DNA of 64,000 nt from an uncultured Clostridium sp. GTDB taxonomy: Bacteria > Bacillota > Clostridia > Clostridiales > Clostridiaceae. The position numbers and the translations under genes were made by a program. The stretch is taken from assembly GCF_910588715.1 (NCBI RefSeq), contig NZ_CAJURG010000002.1:232283-296282 (forward strand), read 5' to 3'. The notes below the pieces were generated by a model. It ran no database searches. It was not told the DNA's origin and worked only from the letters and a program-made list of their open reading frames with translations. The number at the start of each line of letters is the position of its first letter. Within the stretch, counting starts at the first letter, position 1. Of the stretch, positions 8,304-16,332 are shown one piece after another.

Positions 8304-8317
8304 ATGATTTTTACGAA
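8227..8317 (+). promoter_or_regulatory. Leader with competing hairpins around the start codon
   Basis: TTTACGAA occurs at 8227-8234 and again at 8310-8317, and its exact complement TTCGTAAA lies between at 8292-8299. The middle segment can therefore pair with either copy. Pairing with the second copy gives an 8-bp hairpin whose ten-base loop contains the ATG at 8304. The first copy also overlaps CGAATA (8231-8236), which can pair with TATTCG (8259-8264). The best ribosome site (AAAGGA, 8275-8280) is over 20 bases from this ATG and instead abuts a seven-codon-long GTG...TAA mini-frame (8282-8302) that ends one base before the ATG. Confidence 0.5.
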
Positions 8318-10229
8318 GCTAAAGCCTATGATTGATAACTTACTTTACACTATATCTAAAGAAAATCACACTAAAGAAAAGATAAAAGAAATTTTGTCTT
8401 CCCATCCAGAAATAAAATTTGTATCCTTTGTTGGTATTGACCTTTCCGGAAATGATACTGATGAAAAAATTCCAGTAAATTTATTTTTAGATGACTTAGA
8501 CTCATTCTTACATGGAGTTGCAGTCCAAACTGATGGTTCATCAGTTGTTTTACCTGGAATTGCTACCTTAAACAATGCTAAAGTAGATATGATTGCAGAT
8601 TTAAACTGTAAATGGTTTGTTGATTATAACTATGACTTTATTGATAATTCAACAAATAAGCCTGTAGGTACTTTAAGAATTCCTTGTTTTTTATATCATG
8701 ATAATAAGCCTGTAGATTCAAGAAATATTTTAAATAATGCAGTTAAAACATTTAAAGACAGTTTATGGAATATCTTTGAAACACATCCAGAAATATTAAA
8801 TATTTATAACATAAAAAAAGATGATATTGACGAAATAGTTATAACTTCTGCTACTGAATTAGAGTTTTGGGTTAAAACTCCAAATACTGATGCTGAAATT
8901 GAAGAATTATCTACTTCTCAAGTGCTTCATGAGCAATATTGGACAAGAACTAAAGGTAAAGTTCGTACAGCATTAGAAGAAAGTTTATTATTAATGGAAG
9001 CTTACGGGTTCGAACCTGAAATGGGACATAAAGAAGTTGGTGGTGTTAGAGCAAAACTAGATTCTTCAGGTAATTTCGATCATGTAATGGAACAAATTGA
9101 AGTTGACTGGAAATATTCTGATGCAGTTCAAGCTGCTGATAATGAATTATTTATAAAAATATTAGTTCAAGAAACCTTTAGAAGGTATGGATTAGATGTT
9201 ACATTTATGGCAAAACCGCTTGATGGTGTAGCTGGTTCTGGAATGCATGTTCATTTAGGAATTAGTTTAAAACTTAAAAATGGTAAAAGAATAAATCTAT
9301 TCCACACTACTAAAGATCATTTCTTAAGTATTATTGGATATGGATCATTAATGGGCCTTCTTAAAAACTATGAAGTTATGAATCCATTTATATCTTCAAC
9401 TAATAATTCTTTAAAGAGATTAAAACCAGGATTTGAAGCTCCAGTTTGTATAGTTACTTCTCTTGGGTTATCTCCAAGCAATCCATCTAGAAATAGATCT
9501 ATATTAGTTGGACTTATTAGAGATTTATCTAATCCTTTAGCTACAAGATTTGAGTTAAGATCGCCAAATCCTCATTCAAATGCTTATATAACTATAGCTG
9601 TATGCTATATGTCAATGCTTGATGGTATTTTATATGCAGTAAATAATAATAAAACTGATGATGAGCTTTTAGCTGAACTTTCTAAAGGCTATGGCGAAGA
9701 AGCTGATTACCTAGAAAAGTATAGAAAATATAGAGCTGAAGAAGATGTATTTGAAGACTTTAACGAAGAGGAAAGAAATAAATATTTCAGTAAAGCACCA
9801 GCTACAATTTATGAAAACATTAGTGCTTTAGATAAATATCCTGAAAAGGTAGAAGTTTTAAAAAGAAATGGTGTATTAACCGATCAACTTATTAATAGCT
9901 TCAAAATGGCAACTATTAAAAGATGGAAAATGGAAATTGCTCATAGAATAGTAAATAAGTTTACTTCTGAAATAAGATCAGCTAAGGCACTTCACGATGT
10001 AAATAAAGCTCTTGATTTAGATTTAACAAATTGGATGAAAATTCATGACTTGAGACTTTATATTATGAAAGATACTAATTCTACTAAGAGTCTTTTCACA
10101 AGACTTAAAGATGCAATCAATGAGGATAATTTATCACTTGCTTCTGACCTTTATTTAGAATTAGAAGATAAAATGAGTTTATTAAGACATCTGTACTCTT
10201 CATATAAGAAGAATTTAATAGATATTTAA
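8304..10229 (+). CDS. Glutamine synthetase family protein, long clostridial form
   Basis: The 641-residue product contains glutamine synthetase catalytic landmarks in order: TSATELEFW (about 181-189), AADNELFIK (277-285), GSGMHVHLG (311-319) and RFELRSPNPHSN (415-426). It would join ammonia to glutamate at the expense of ATP. It is longer than the usual GSI enzyme (about 440-470), with an N-terminal extension and about 190 extra residues at the C-terminus rich in charged helices; it is shorter than typical GSIII (about 700). I therefore leave the subtype open. The ATG at 8304 lacks a close ribosome site; the next in-frame ATG (8329) is an alternative. Confidence 0.85.
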   Translation: MIFTKLKPMIDNLLYTISKENHTKEKIKEILSSHPEIKFVSFVGIDLSGNDTDEKIPVNLFLDDLDSFLHGVAVQTDGSSVVLPGIATLNNAKVDMIADLNCKWFVDYNYDFIDNSTNKPVGTLRIPCFLYHDNKPVDSRNILNNAVKTFKDSLWNIFETHPEILNIYNIKKDDIDEIVITSATELEFWVKTPNTDAEIEELSTSQVLHEQYWTRTKGKVRTALEESLLLMEAYGFEPEMGHKEVGGVRAKLDSSGNFDHVMEQIEVDWKYSDAVQAADNELFIKILVQETFRRYGLDVTFMAKPLDGVAGSGMHVHLGISLKLKNGKRINLFHTTKDHFLSIIGYGSLMGLLKNYEVMNPFISSTNNSLKRLKPGFEAPVCIVTSLGLSPSNPSRNRSILVGLIRDLSNPLATRFELRSPNPHSNAYITIAVCYMSMLDGILYAVNNNKTDDELLAELSKGYGEEADYLEKYRKYRAEEDVFEDFNEEERNKYFSKAPATIYENISALDKYPEKVEVLKRNGVLTDQLINSFKMATIKRWKMEIAHRIVNKFTSEIRSAKALHDVNKALDLDLTNWMKIHDLRLYIMKDTNSTKSLFTRLKDAINEDNLSLASDLYLELEDKMSLLRHLYSSYKKNLIDI

Positions 10230-10244
10230 TTTTAAAAAATAACA

Positions 10245-10295
10245 GAGCTGTATCCTGCTTAAATTTTCTAATTCAACAGGATATAGCTCCTTTTT
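10245..10295 (+). terminator. Terminator of the glutamine synthetase gene
   Basis: GAGCTGTATCCTG pairs with CAGGATATAGCTC (one wobble) and is followed by CTTTTT. Confidence 0.9.
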
Positions 10296-10337
10296 ATAAT
10301 ATATAATTTTTATATATTATAACTTTAAAATTTATTT

Positions 10338-10880
10338 CTATATATTTTTATGTATTCTTTCCATATAGAATGTAATAATCATAGTCATTGCATAATCATA
10401 AATAATAAAAACAGGTTGTGCAATTATCCATAATATTATTAATGAATAAATTCTAGCAGAATTATTGAAAAATTTAGATATTAATTCTTCTAAACCAGCT
10501 ATTATATTTACTCCTAAGATATTTTGCATTATTATAAACCCAATTACAAATACTATATTAAAAAATACAAGCTTAAGAATTATTTCTAAATTTTCTTTTC
10601 TTATTCTTTCTATAAAATATTTAACTATTCCATATACTCCAAAGAATATAAAATATAAAAGTGATATGTTAATTGGAACTAAAAAAAAGGCAATTAAACT
10701 AGATGATATATAAACAAAAATTGATGTTTGAACATTACTTCTTATAATACATATTGGTATTATGGCAGATGCAATTGTTAATATTGCTAATGTACTTATT
10801 GGTAATATTGATGTTGCATATAATACTATAATAGTTAATGCAACTAAAATTCCCCCAATAGCTATATCCCTAGATTTCAT
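10338..10880 (-). CDS. Membrane protein, ECF-transporter S-component-like topology
   Basis: This 180-residue protein is almost entirely hydrophobic, with five or six membrane helices, and begins MKSRDIAIGGILVALTIIVLY, a start typical of substrate-binding S components of ECF transporters and related DUF membrane families. It follows the DnaJ-like gene by 13 bases and is probably co-transcribed with it and the DUF5685-like gene. No energising ATPase or T-component gene is nearby. The substrate is unknown and the family call is tentative. Confidence 0.6.
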   Translation of the reverse strand: MKSRDIAIGGILVALTIIVLYATSILPISTLAILTIASAIIPICIIRSNVQTSIFVYISSSLIAFFLVPINISLLYFIFFGVYGIVKYFIERIRKENLEIILKLVFFNIVFVIGFIIMQNILGVNIIAGLEELISKFFNNSARIYSLIILWIIAQPVFIIYDYAMTMIITFYMERIHKNI

Positions 10881-10893
10881 AAAATCCCCCCTA

Positions 10894-11499
10894 TTAGCAG
10901 CATCCTATAAGGTCACCACCACAACATTCACATAAAGAATCTAAACACCATAAATTAATACAACAATCACAAGCATTCATATTTCCAGTTGAGGTCCTAT
11001 AAGTTTGACTATAGCCTCTTCCCCTTGATTGTAACTGATTTAATGCTTGCCTATACTCAAAATTATTTGGATCCATATCACATGCTCTTTGTATATTGTT
11101 ATAAGCAGATTCAAACCAACCTTTTGCCATCATAACATTTCCATATAAGTAATACCATTCTGCGTCTCTTTGTTGTATAGCATTAAGTTTTGATTCTGCA
11201 ACTGTTATATTTCTCATTTGGATAAGACTTCTTATTTCTGCATAAATAGCAGTATTACTATTATATGAATTATAACTAGCATTATATCCATTTGATGAAG
11301 AATTGTAACTTGTATCTCCACCATTTTTCAACATATCATACGCCTTATTTATCTCTGCTAATTTTTCTTGTGCTAAATCTTTAAGTGGATTATCACCATA
11401 TTGATCTGGATGATATTGTTTTACAAGCTTTCTATAAGCTGATTTTATTTCTTCTTGAGAAGCTCCAGGCTTCACTCCTAACACATCATATGGGTTCAT
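10894..11499 (-). CDS. J-domain protein with TPR-like middle and cysteine-string C-terminus
   Basis: Residues 1-60 form a J-domain (MNPYDVLGVKPGASQEEIKS, HPD at 30-32), which would stimulate an Hsp70 ATPase such as DnaK. A Ser/Asn/Tyr linker follows, then about 75 residues resembling two TPR helices (WYYLYGNVMMAKGWFESAYN, IQRACDMDPNN). The last 27 residues (175-201) contain nine cysteines, mostly as CC or CxC pairs, and the protein ends in Cys-Cys. The glycine-rich and zinc-finger domains of true DnaJ are absent. The tail could bind metal, be lipidated as in eukaryotic cysteine-string protein, or form disulphides. It lies between the DUF5685-like and membrane protein genes. Confidence 0.85.
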   Translation of the reverse strand: MNPYDVLGVKPGASQEEIKSAYRKLVKQYHPDQYGDNPLKDLAQEKLAEINKAYDMLKNGGDTSYNSSSNGYNASYNSYNSNTAIYAEIRSLIQMRNITVAESKLNAIQQRDAEWYYLYGNVMMAKGWFESAYNNIQRACDMDPNNFEYRQALNQLQSRGRGYSQTYRTSTGNMNACDCCINLWCLDSLCECCGGDLIGCC

Positions 11500-11551
11500 T
11501 TTTTTTAAACACTCCTTTTATCCCCTGCTATCATCATAATTTAAATATATT

Positions 11552-12451
11552 TTAATGATTTCTTTTCTTACTCTTACAATTGCAATTATTTATTATTTTT
11601 TCATACTTATCCATCATTCCAAGACTTATTATATTTTCTAAAATATCTTTATTTCTTTTTAAGGGTAGTTTATCTAATGTATACTTACAATTGTATCCAC
11701 AATTTAATATTGTAAATTCCATTCTTGGTTTGATTTCTTTTAATAATTCTTCATAGTTTTTATTATTTTTATTATATAAATAGTTTATTGGATTAAATTT
11801 ATTTTTTTCCATATCTTCTCTTAAATCATCTAAAGCATCTATTAAATAAATCCATTTTCCAAGTGCATATCCTAAATCATAAAGCTGATACCTTAATTCA
11901 TCACAATCACCATAAATATCTTCGGGATATAATTCTAAAATTTTAGCTACTATTAAGCCAAAAGGATGTGAAATTTCATCTATTGATGAAAAATCCTTAT
12001 TTTTTTCTAAGTTAGATAATATATTTAAATTTTCTTCTATTATATCATTAACCTTAGTAACATTTCTGTTAAATTTTCGTTTATATGGTGATAAAATAAT
12101 ACTTTCAAGTCTACTTTTTAAGCTTTTATCATCATTTACATCATCAACTAACTTATAATATACTAATGAAACATTCATAGCTGCTGCATATTCTAAAGCC
12201 TTATTATTTATAATCATAGGCTTATTTTTTAAAGGATGAGCCATACACTTTTTAAATTGAATATTAGGTTCTTCAATATGTAAGGCATCTAAAAGTAATC
12301 CTAAAAAAGCCATATCATAATTTAAGGCAAATCTTGGAATATTTCCAAATTTCTCTTTAATATGCATACATACTCCACAATAATACCCCCTAAACAATTC
12401 ATATTCTCTTATTTTAAGTTCTGGTTTAAGTGGAGTCACATAACCAAACAA
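11552..12451 (-). CDS. DUF5685-like protein with isoprenoid-synthase-like aspartate motifs
   Basis: This 299-residue, apparently all-helical protein begins MFGYVTPLKPELKIREYELF and has a YYCGVCMH CxxC at 25-28, further cysteines at about 69 and 183 and a Cys-rich end (NCGYNC, NCNCKSK). I associate this pattern with DUF5685. It has two acidic motifs about 100 residues apart: LVDDVNDDK (102-109) and LIDALDDLRED (203-213) preceded by GYALGKW. In spacing and context these resemble the two aspartate-rich metal-binding motifs of class I isoprenoid synthases, especially the phytoene or squalene synthase second motif. Catalysis is an inference. The start has a moderate ribosome site. Confidence 0.7.
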   Translation of the reverse strand: MFGYVTPLKPELKIREYELFRGYYCGVCMHIKEKFGNIPRFALNYDMAFLGLLLDALHIEEPNIQFKKCMAHPLKNKPMIINNKALEYAAAMNVSLVYYKLVDDVNDDKSLKSRLESIILSPYKRKFNRNVTKVNDIIEENLNILSNLEKNKDFSSIDEISHPFGLIVAKILELYPEDIYGDCDELRYQLYDLGYALGKWIYLIDALDDLREDMEKNKFNPINYLYNKNNKNYEELLKEIKPRMEFTILNCGYNCKYTLDKLPLKRNKDILENIISLGMMDKYEKIINNCNCKSKKRNH

Positions 12452-12619
12452 ATAATCACTTCCTTATTTTATTTATATCATGTTAAGTTTTTTTATTTAT
12501 TTTAAAATTTAACTTTTATTTTATCGTCTTTATTTTTTCAAAAAATATTTCTTTTTCTACAAATATACACCAACTTTCCATGTTTATATTATATCCTATA
12601 TCTTTTTATTCTTAAACTA

Positions 12620-12654
12620 AAAGGCTAAATATTCATTTTGAACATTTAGCCTTT
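12620..12654 (-). terminator. Terminator of the TPM/zinc-ribbon operon
   Basis: AAAGGCTAAAT pairs perfectly with ATTTAGCCTTT. On the minus strand it lies 50 bases after the TPM gene stop, and separates that operon from the DUF5685 cluster. Confidence 0.75.
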
Positions 12655-12703
12655 ATATAATTTTATTATATTATTTTTTTAGTTTCAGAATTTAATTTTA
12701 TAT

Positions 12704-13501
12704 TTAAAACTTTCCTCCTCCACCTCCGTGGGTATTTCCACTACTTGATGTATGAGTAGAACTTCCGCTTCCCCCAACACTTGAATTATCTCTCTCAATT
12801 TTTGTTCTAGTAGTAAATGTATTTACAAAAATATCTCTTCTTTTAGTAAATACTATAGAGTTATTATCAACATAATTTCTACTAGATACTGATTTTGTGT
12901 TTTTATAAGAATTAACTACAACTATACAAACCACAGTTGAGGCTATAAGTGAAACTGCTAAAGCAATTAATACTACCTTTAATCTACTGTCATTTTCACT
13001 ATAATTATATTGATCTTTAGGTATTCCAAGTTCTATATAATGCTCAACCTCATCTAAAAATACATTGCAGGCATCAAAGTATCTTTTATCACTTAAATAA
13101 TTACTCACATCATTAATAATAGAATTTATTCTACTATCCGTAAAATATTTTATTACATCTCCAGTTGTAGAAATCCAAATATTTCTATCATACATATCTA
13201 TTAATAATAAAAGCCCACTTTTATTATTATCTAATCCGTATCCATTATAGTCATAATAATCATCTGCATAATCTCTAGGACTCTTTCCACCTAAATCATT
13301 TGATGTAACTATAACTGCATCCATATTATATTTTTCTCTAATTTTTTCAACTCTTTTATTTAATTCAAGCTTTTCAGTTTGTGATAAAAGCTTTGCATCA
13401 TCAACTATAGGATTTACATTAGCTTTAACTACAAAGCTAAAAAGCAATAAGGAAATTAATGTACTAATAAAAGGTATACATTTTCTATTTAATTTCTTCA
13501 T
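12704..13501 (-). CDS. TPM-domain (YgcG-like) membrane-anchored protein
   Basis: The 265-residue product starts with a signal sequence or anchor (hydrophobic residues 10-26), followed by a TPM domain of about 130 residues (VDDAKLLSQTEKLELNKRVE, MDAVIVTSNDL, DNNKSGLLLLIDMYDRNIWI). A second membrane helix lies near 175-198, and the end is Ser/Gly-rich (HTSSSGNTHGGGGGKF). TPM proteins are extracytoplasmic; a plant member acts in photosystem repair, but bacterial roles are poorly defined. The start overlaps the stop of the upstream zinc-ribbon gene by four bases, so the two proteins are probably made together. Confidence 0.85.
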   Translation of the reverse strand: MKKLNRKCIPFISTLISLLLFSFVVKANVNPIVDDAKLLSQTEKLELNKRVEKIREKYNMDAVIVTSNDLGGKSPRDYADDYYDYNGYGLDNNKSGLLLLIDMYDRNIWISTTGDVIKYFTDSRINSIINDVSNYLSDKRYFDACNVFLDEVEHYIELGIPKDQYNYSENDSRLKVVLIALAVSLIASTVVCIVVVNSYKNTKSVSSRNYVDNNSIVFTKRRDIFVNTFTTRTKIERDNSSVGGSGSSTHTSSSGNTHGGGGGKF

Positions 13502-14565
13502 ATAAATGTACCTCCTATAAATATTAATAGAAATACAGTAATAAAAATAACTAAAAATAATATAAATAACTTTGCCTTAGATACAGGTAATGAACCAAAA
13601 ACCTTGCCCGTTTGTCCATTCATAGCAAAAATATAATTCTTATTTCCTACACTATAAGTCATCATCCATACTGGCATTAATGCATAATTACAAGAGGTTT
13701 TATTAAATGTTTCATGAGTTCCTATAACATCTACAATTGAATATCCGCCTATTGAACCTCTTAATATATCATTAGTTCCAAGTTTTATTTTCCTTTCTAT
13801 TAATGGTAAAACTTCTTCCTTTGTCTTATCATATTTCTCTGAAAAAAATCCTGGTAAATAAGCAATAGAAAATTCTCTAAATCCATTAGAATCATATGGT
13901 TCTATACTTTCCATAACCTTATCATCCATTTTATTTGAGGCATTACTAGGTACATTTTTAAATGTTAAATTTGCTTCTCTATAAATATTATATATATCAG
14001 TTTTTGTATATTTATAATCACCACTTATCCATGTTGTAATTTTTTTACCTCTTGCACTCATTTGCCCTGTTACATTAGAATCAACTATCCAAAATGGAAT
14101 ATAAATACCTGTTATTTTTTCTAATTGTTTAGATGAAGAAAATTCCTTTGGCAAAAACCATTTTCTTTTGCTCCACTCCATAAAATTTGCAATAGCTTTA
14201 TCTTTATCTATTTTAAACGGAATAACTTTAGATGGTTTAAATTCTCCATTAAACTTATCACTTAAAACTACAGGGCCATGACAATAACAGCAAAATGTAG
14301 CTGTTGTATTATTATCCGATACTATTTCTGCTCCACATCTTGGACAATAATAAACCTTTGTTTTTTTATCTATACTATCCCATTCTTCATTATGTGTATA
14401 TTCTAAATTATCCTTATTTATATGTTGATTATCTATTTTATTTAATTTTTCTATTTCATTTATAGTAAACTCACTTAAGCAAAAGTCGCATTTACCTTTT
14501 TGCAAATTTGGATCGAATTTAATTTCTGCTCCACAATTAGGACATTTATATGTAATAACAGCCAT
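13498..14565 (-). CDS. TFIIB-type zinc-ribbon membrane protein
   Basis: This 355-residue protein has two zinc ribbons at the N-terminus (KCPNCGAEI with CDFC, then YYCPRCGAEI with FCCYCHGP), a beta-rich central region (residues about 130-320) and a C-terminal membrane helix (LFILFLVIFITVFLLIFIGG). It shares a four-base ATGA overlap with the TPM gene downstream. The pair occurs together in many Firmicutes, as I recall, but its role is not established. A tail-anchored position with cytoplasmic ribbons is likely. Confidence 0.8.
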   Translation of the reverse strand: MAVITYKCPNCGAEIKFDPNLQKGKCDFCLSEFTINEIEKLNKIDNQHINKDNLEYTHNEEWDSIDKKTKVYYCPRCGAEIVSDNNTTATFCCYCHGPVVLSDKFNGEFKPSKVIPFKIDKDKAIANFMEWSKRKWFLPKEFSSSKQLEKITGIYIPFWIVDSNVTGQMSARGKKITTWISGDYKYTKTDIYNIYREANLTFKNVPSNASNKMDDKVMESIEPYDSNGFREFSIAYLPGFFSEKYDKTKEEVLPLIERKIKLGTNDILRGSIGGYSIVDVIGTHETFNKTSCNYALMPVWMMTYSVGNKNYIFAMNGQTGKVFGSLPVSKAKLFILFLVIFITVFLLIFIGGTFI

Positions 14566-14893
14566 GCATTTCTCTCCTTAATCAATATTTTTATTTTAAA
14601 ATTATACCATATATTTGAAATGTTTATTCAAAATAGTAATCTCATTTTAAATTTAAAAGTTTAATTTTTAGTAGACTATATTTTAAAGTTTGTCTATATA
14701 TTTTTAGAAAAATTCTAATTTACTTTATTATAATTTTTAAGGTTATTAATCCATATTTATACTTTTGAATTTTCTTGACTTTTATTTATTAATATGATTA
14801 AACTTCTTTGATTATAAGCATTAAGAGCTATTTTCTATTATTATCCACAATAAATTTAGAAATTCATACCTTGTAATATTATCCCATGAAAAT
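14566..14893. other. Gene-free AT-rich intergenic region
   Basis: The region separates divergent genes. No coding or RNA feature was recognised up to the promoter at 14894. Confidence 0.5.
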
Positions 14894-14922
14894 TTGACAG
14901 TAATTTTTATGTATAGTATAAA
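14894..14922 (+). promoter_or_regulatory. Near-consensus SigA promoter of the 3D-domain gene
   Basis: TTGACA (14894-14899) and TATAAA (14917-14922) are separated by exactly 17 bases. The leader to the proposed start at 14972 is about 40 bases. Confidence 0.8.
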
Positions 14923-14971
14923 CTAGGTGCAGGCCGAAGTAATTAAATTTACAATTTTGGAGGTGGATTTT

Positions 14972-15520
14972 CTGTTTAAGAAAATTTTTATTTTAACAAC
15001 TTCACTTGCATTATCAATATTTGCTATAAATAAATTTCATATACCAACAAATGATTTAGATAAAAAAGTTGTTAATATTAATAATAAAATAGACTTAAAT
15101 TTTCTTTCTATACATGATAAAAAACTAAAAGAAAAACAAAATACTGAAAAGTTTAATGATATAAATATAGATGAATATATAAACACTAAAAACGAAAACA
15201 TAAATGAAGTTAATAATAGTAACACTTCATATAAAGATATATATACAGTAGAAGCTACTGCATATACTGGAGATACAATTACTGCTACTGGTACTACCCC
15301 TACTTATAACCCTGATGGAATTAGTACCATTGCTGTAGATCCAACAATAATACCTTTAGGTTCAAGAGTTTATATTCCTGGTTATGGAGAAGCAATTGCT
15401 TCTGATACTGGTTTAGCAATTAAAGGTACTAAAATTGATTTGTTTTTGAACTCTGAAAAAGAATGCATAGATTTTGGAAAGCAAAATGTTACATTATATG
15501 TCTTATCATATCCCGAATAA
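14972..15520 (+). CDS. Secreted 3D-domain protein (cell-wall lytic or Sps-like), probable CTG start
   Basis: The frame is open from 14927, but a strong GGAGG (14959-14963) sits eight bases before CTG at 14972. Starting there gives a 182-residue protein beginning MFKKIFILTTSLALS, a good signal peptide. The only other in-frame options near that site are GTG overlapping the ribosome site and TTG upstream of it. The C-terminal 90 residues form a 3D domain: VEATAYTGD, STIAVDPTIIPLGSRVYIPGYG, AIASDTG and GTKIDLFL, with the three conserved aspartates. The domain resembles the catalytic barrel of MltA-type lytic transglycosylases and occurs in YocH, YabE and Sps proteins, which remodel peptidoglycan. 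Confidence 0.85.
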   Translation: MFKKIFILTTSLALSIFAINKFHIPTNDLDKKVVNINNKIDLNFLSIHDKKLKEKQNTEKFNDINIDEYINTKNENINEVNNSNTSYKDIYTVEATAYTGDTITATGTTPTYNPDGISTIAVDPTIIPLGSRVYIPGYGEAIASDTGLAIKGTKIDLFLNSEKECIDFGKQNVTLYVLSYPE

Positions 15521-15606
15521 TGACAAAATTAATATGTAATAATTCAATAACTATTGTTCATACTAATTAAAGTAATGATTTTTATTTTAATTAGGAGGGT
15601 TCACTT

Positions 15607-15741
15607 TTGTTAATACCAAAATTTATTTTTTGTATACATAAATACAATTCTGAAATAATAAGAAATATATGTTTTAAAGGTGGCTACTATGAAAAGCTAA
15701 CTTGTAAAAAATGTGGAAAAGTTAAAAACTTATATTGGTAA
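15607..15741 (+). CDS. Tiny 44-residue zinc-ribbon-like protein
   Basis: An AGGAGGG site lies seven bases before TTG at 15607. The 44-codon frame encodes a product that begins MLIPKFIFCIHKYNSEII and ends TCKKCGKVKNLYW. CxxH near the N-terminus and CxxC near the C-terminus form a plausible zinc-binding set separated by about 22 residues. A bidirectional terminator follows. I do not recognise a named family; small CxxH/CxxC proteins of this sort are common in clostridia as far as I recall. Confidence 0.65.
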   Translation: MLIPKFIFCIHKYNSEIIRNICFKGGYYEKLTCKKCGKVKNLYW

Positions 15742-15781
15742 TTTAAAGATATTAGATTATTCATAAAAGCTTTATATAATA

Positions 15782-15832
15782 AAAAAAGTTGTATCATTTA
15801 AATTTAAAAATTTAATATGATACAACTTTTTT
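15782..15832. terminator. Bidirectional terminator between convergent genes
   Basis: Sixteen-base arms (15782-15797 and 15817-15832) pair perfectly, with A/T ends that give T-runs on both strands. It serves the 44-residue gene and the DUF4358 lipoprotein gene. Confidence 0.9.
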
Positions 15833-15840
15833 AAGCTAAA

Positions 15841-16332
15841 TTATTTTATTAAATTTTCATAATCTTTTTCTGCATCTGAAGATACTACACTATTTAATAT
15901 AAATAATGAAACTAAATTACCATCAACCTTTACTTGTGCATTTTCAGCAACTTCTTGTTCTTCTGGATAAAAGGCACTTCCTATTTTATCTTGTAAAACC
16001 TGTTCTACTGATGCTTTTACAGCATCAACCTTACCTTCTTTTGCTTTTACAACCATAATAAATCCTGGCCCTGGAGAAATTTGAGTTTCTAATATTCCAT
16101 AATCCTCTACATCATCTAAATTTAAATGATAAATTTCAGCTGCCATAACATCATCAGCTTCAAGTGCTCCTCTTACATATTCTTTTTCATTTAACTTATT
16201 AACAATTTCCTTTGCTGATACTGAATTTGTTTGTTCAACACCTGTTCCATTTTCAGAATTTGAATTTTTACATCCAGTTAAAGTTGCTCCAACCATAACT
16301 GCTATTAATACACTTACTAATATTTTTTTCAT
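15841..16332 (-). CDS. DUF4358-domain lipoprotein
   Basis: The 163-residue product has a lipoprotein signal (MKKILVSVLIAVMVGATLTGC) with the acylated cysteine at 21. The remainder has the DUF4358 pattern: MAAEIYHLNLDDVEDYGI, a glycine/proline-rich SPGPGFIMVVKAKEGK, then a helix of about 25 residues (VDAVKASVEQVLQDK). Members are extracytoplasmic lipoproteins of unknown function in Clostridia and are often seen near cell-envelope genes. The gene is monocistronic, with a terminator shared with the convergent small gene. Confidence 0.85.
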   Translation of the reverse strand: MKKILVSVLIAVMVGATLTGCKNSNSENGTGVEQTNSVSAKEIVNKLNEKEYVRGALEADDVMAAEIYHLNLDDVEDYGILETQISPGPGFIMVVKAKEGKVDAVKASVEQVLQDKIGSAFYPEEQEVAENAQVKVDGNLVSLFILNSVVSSDAEKDYENLIK

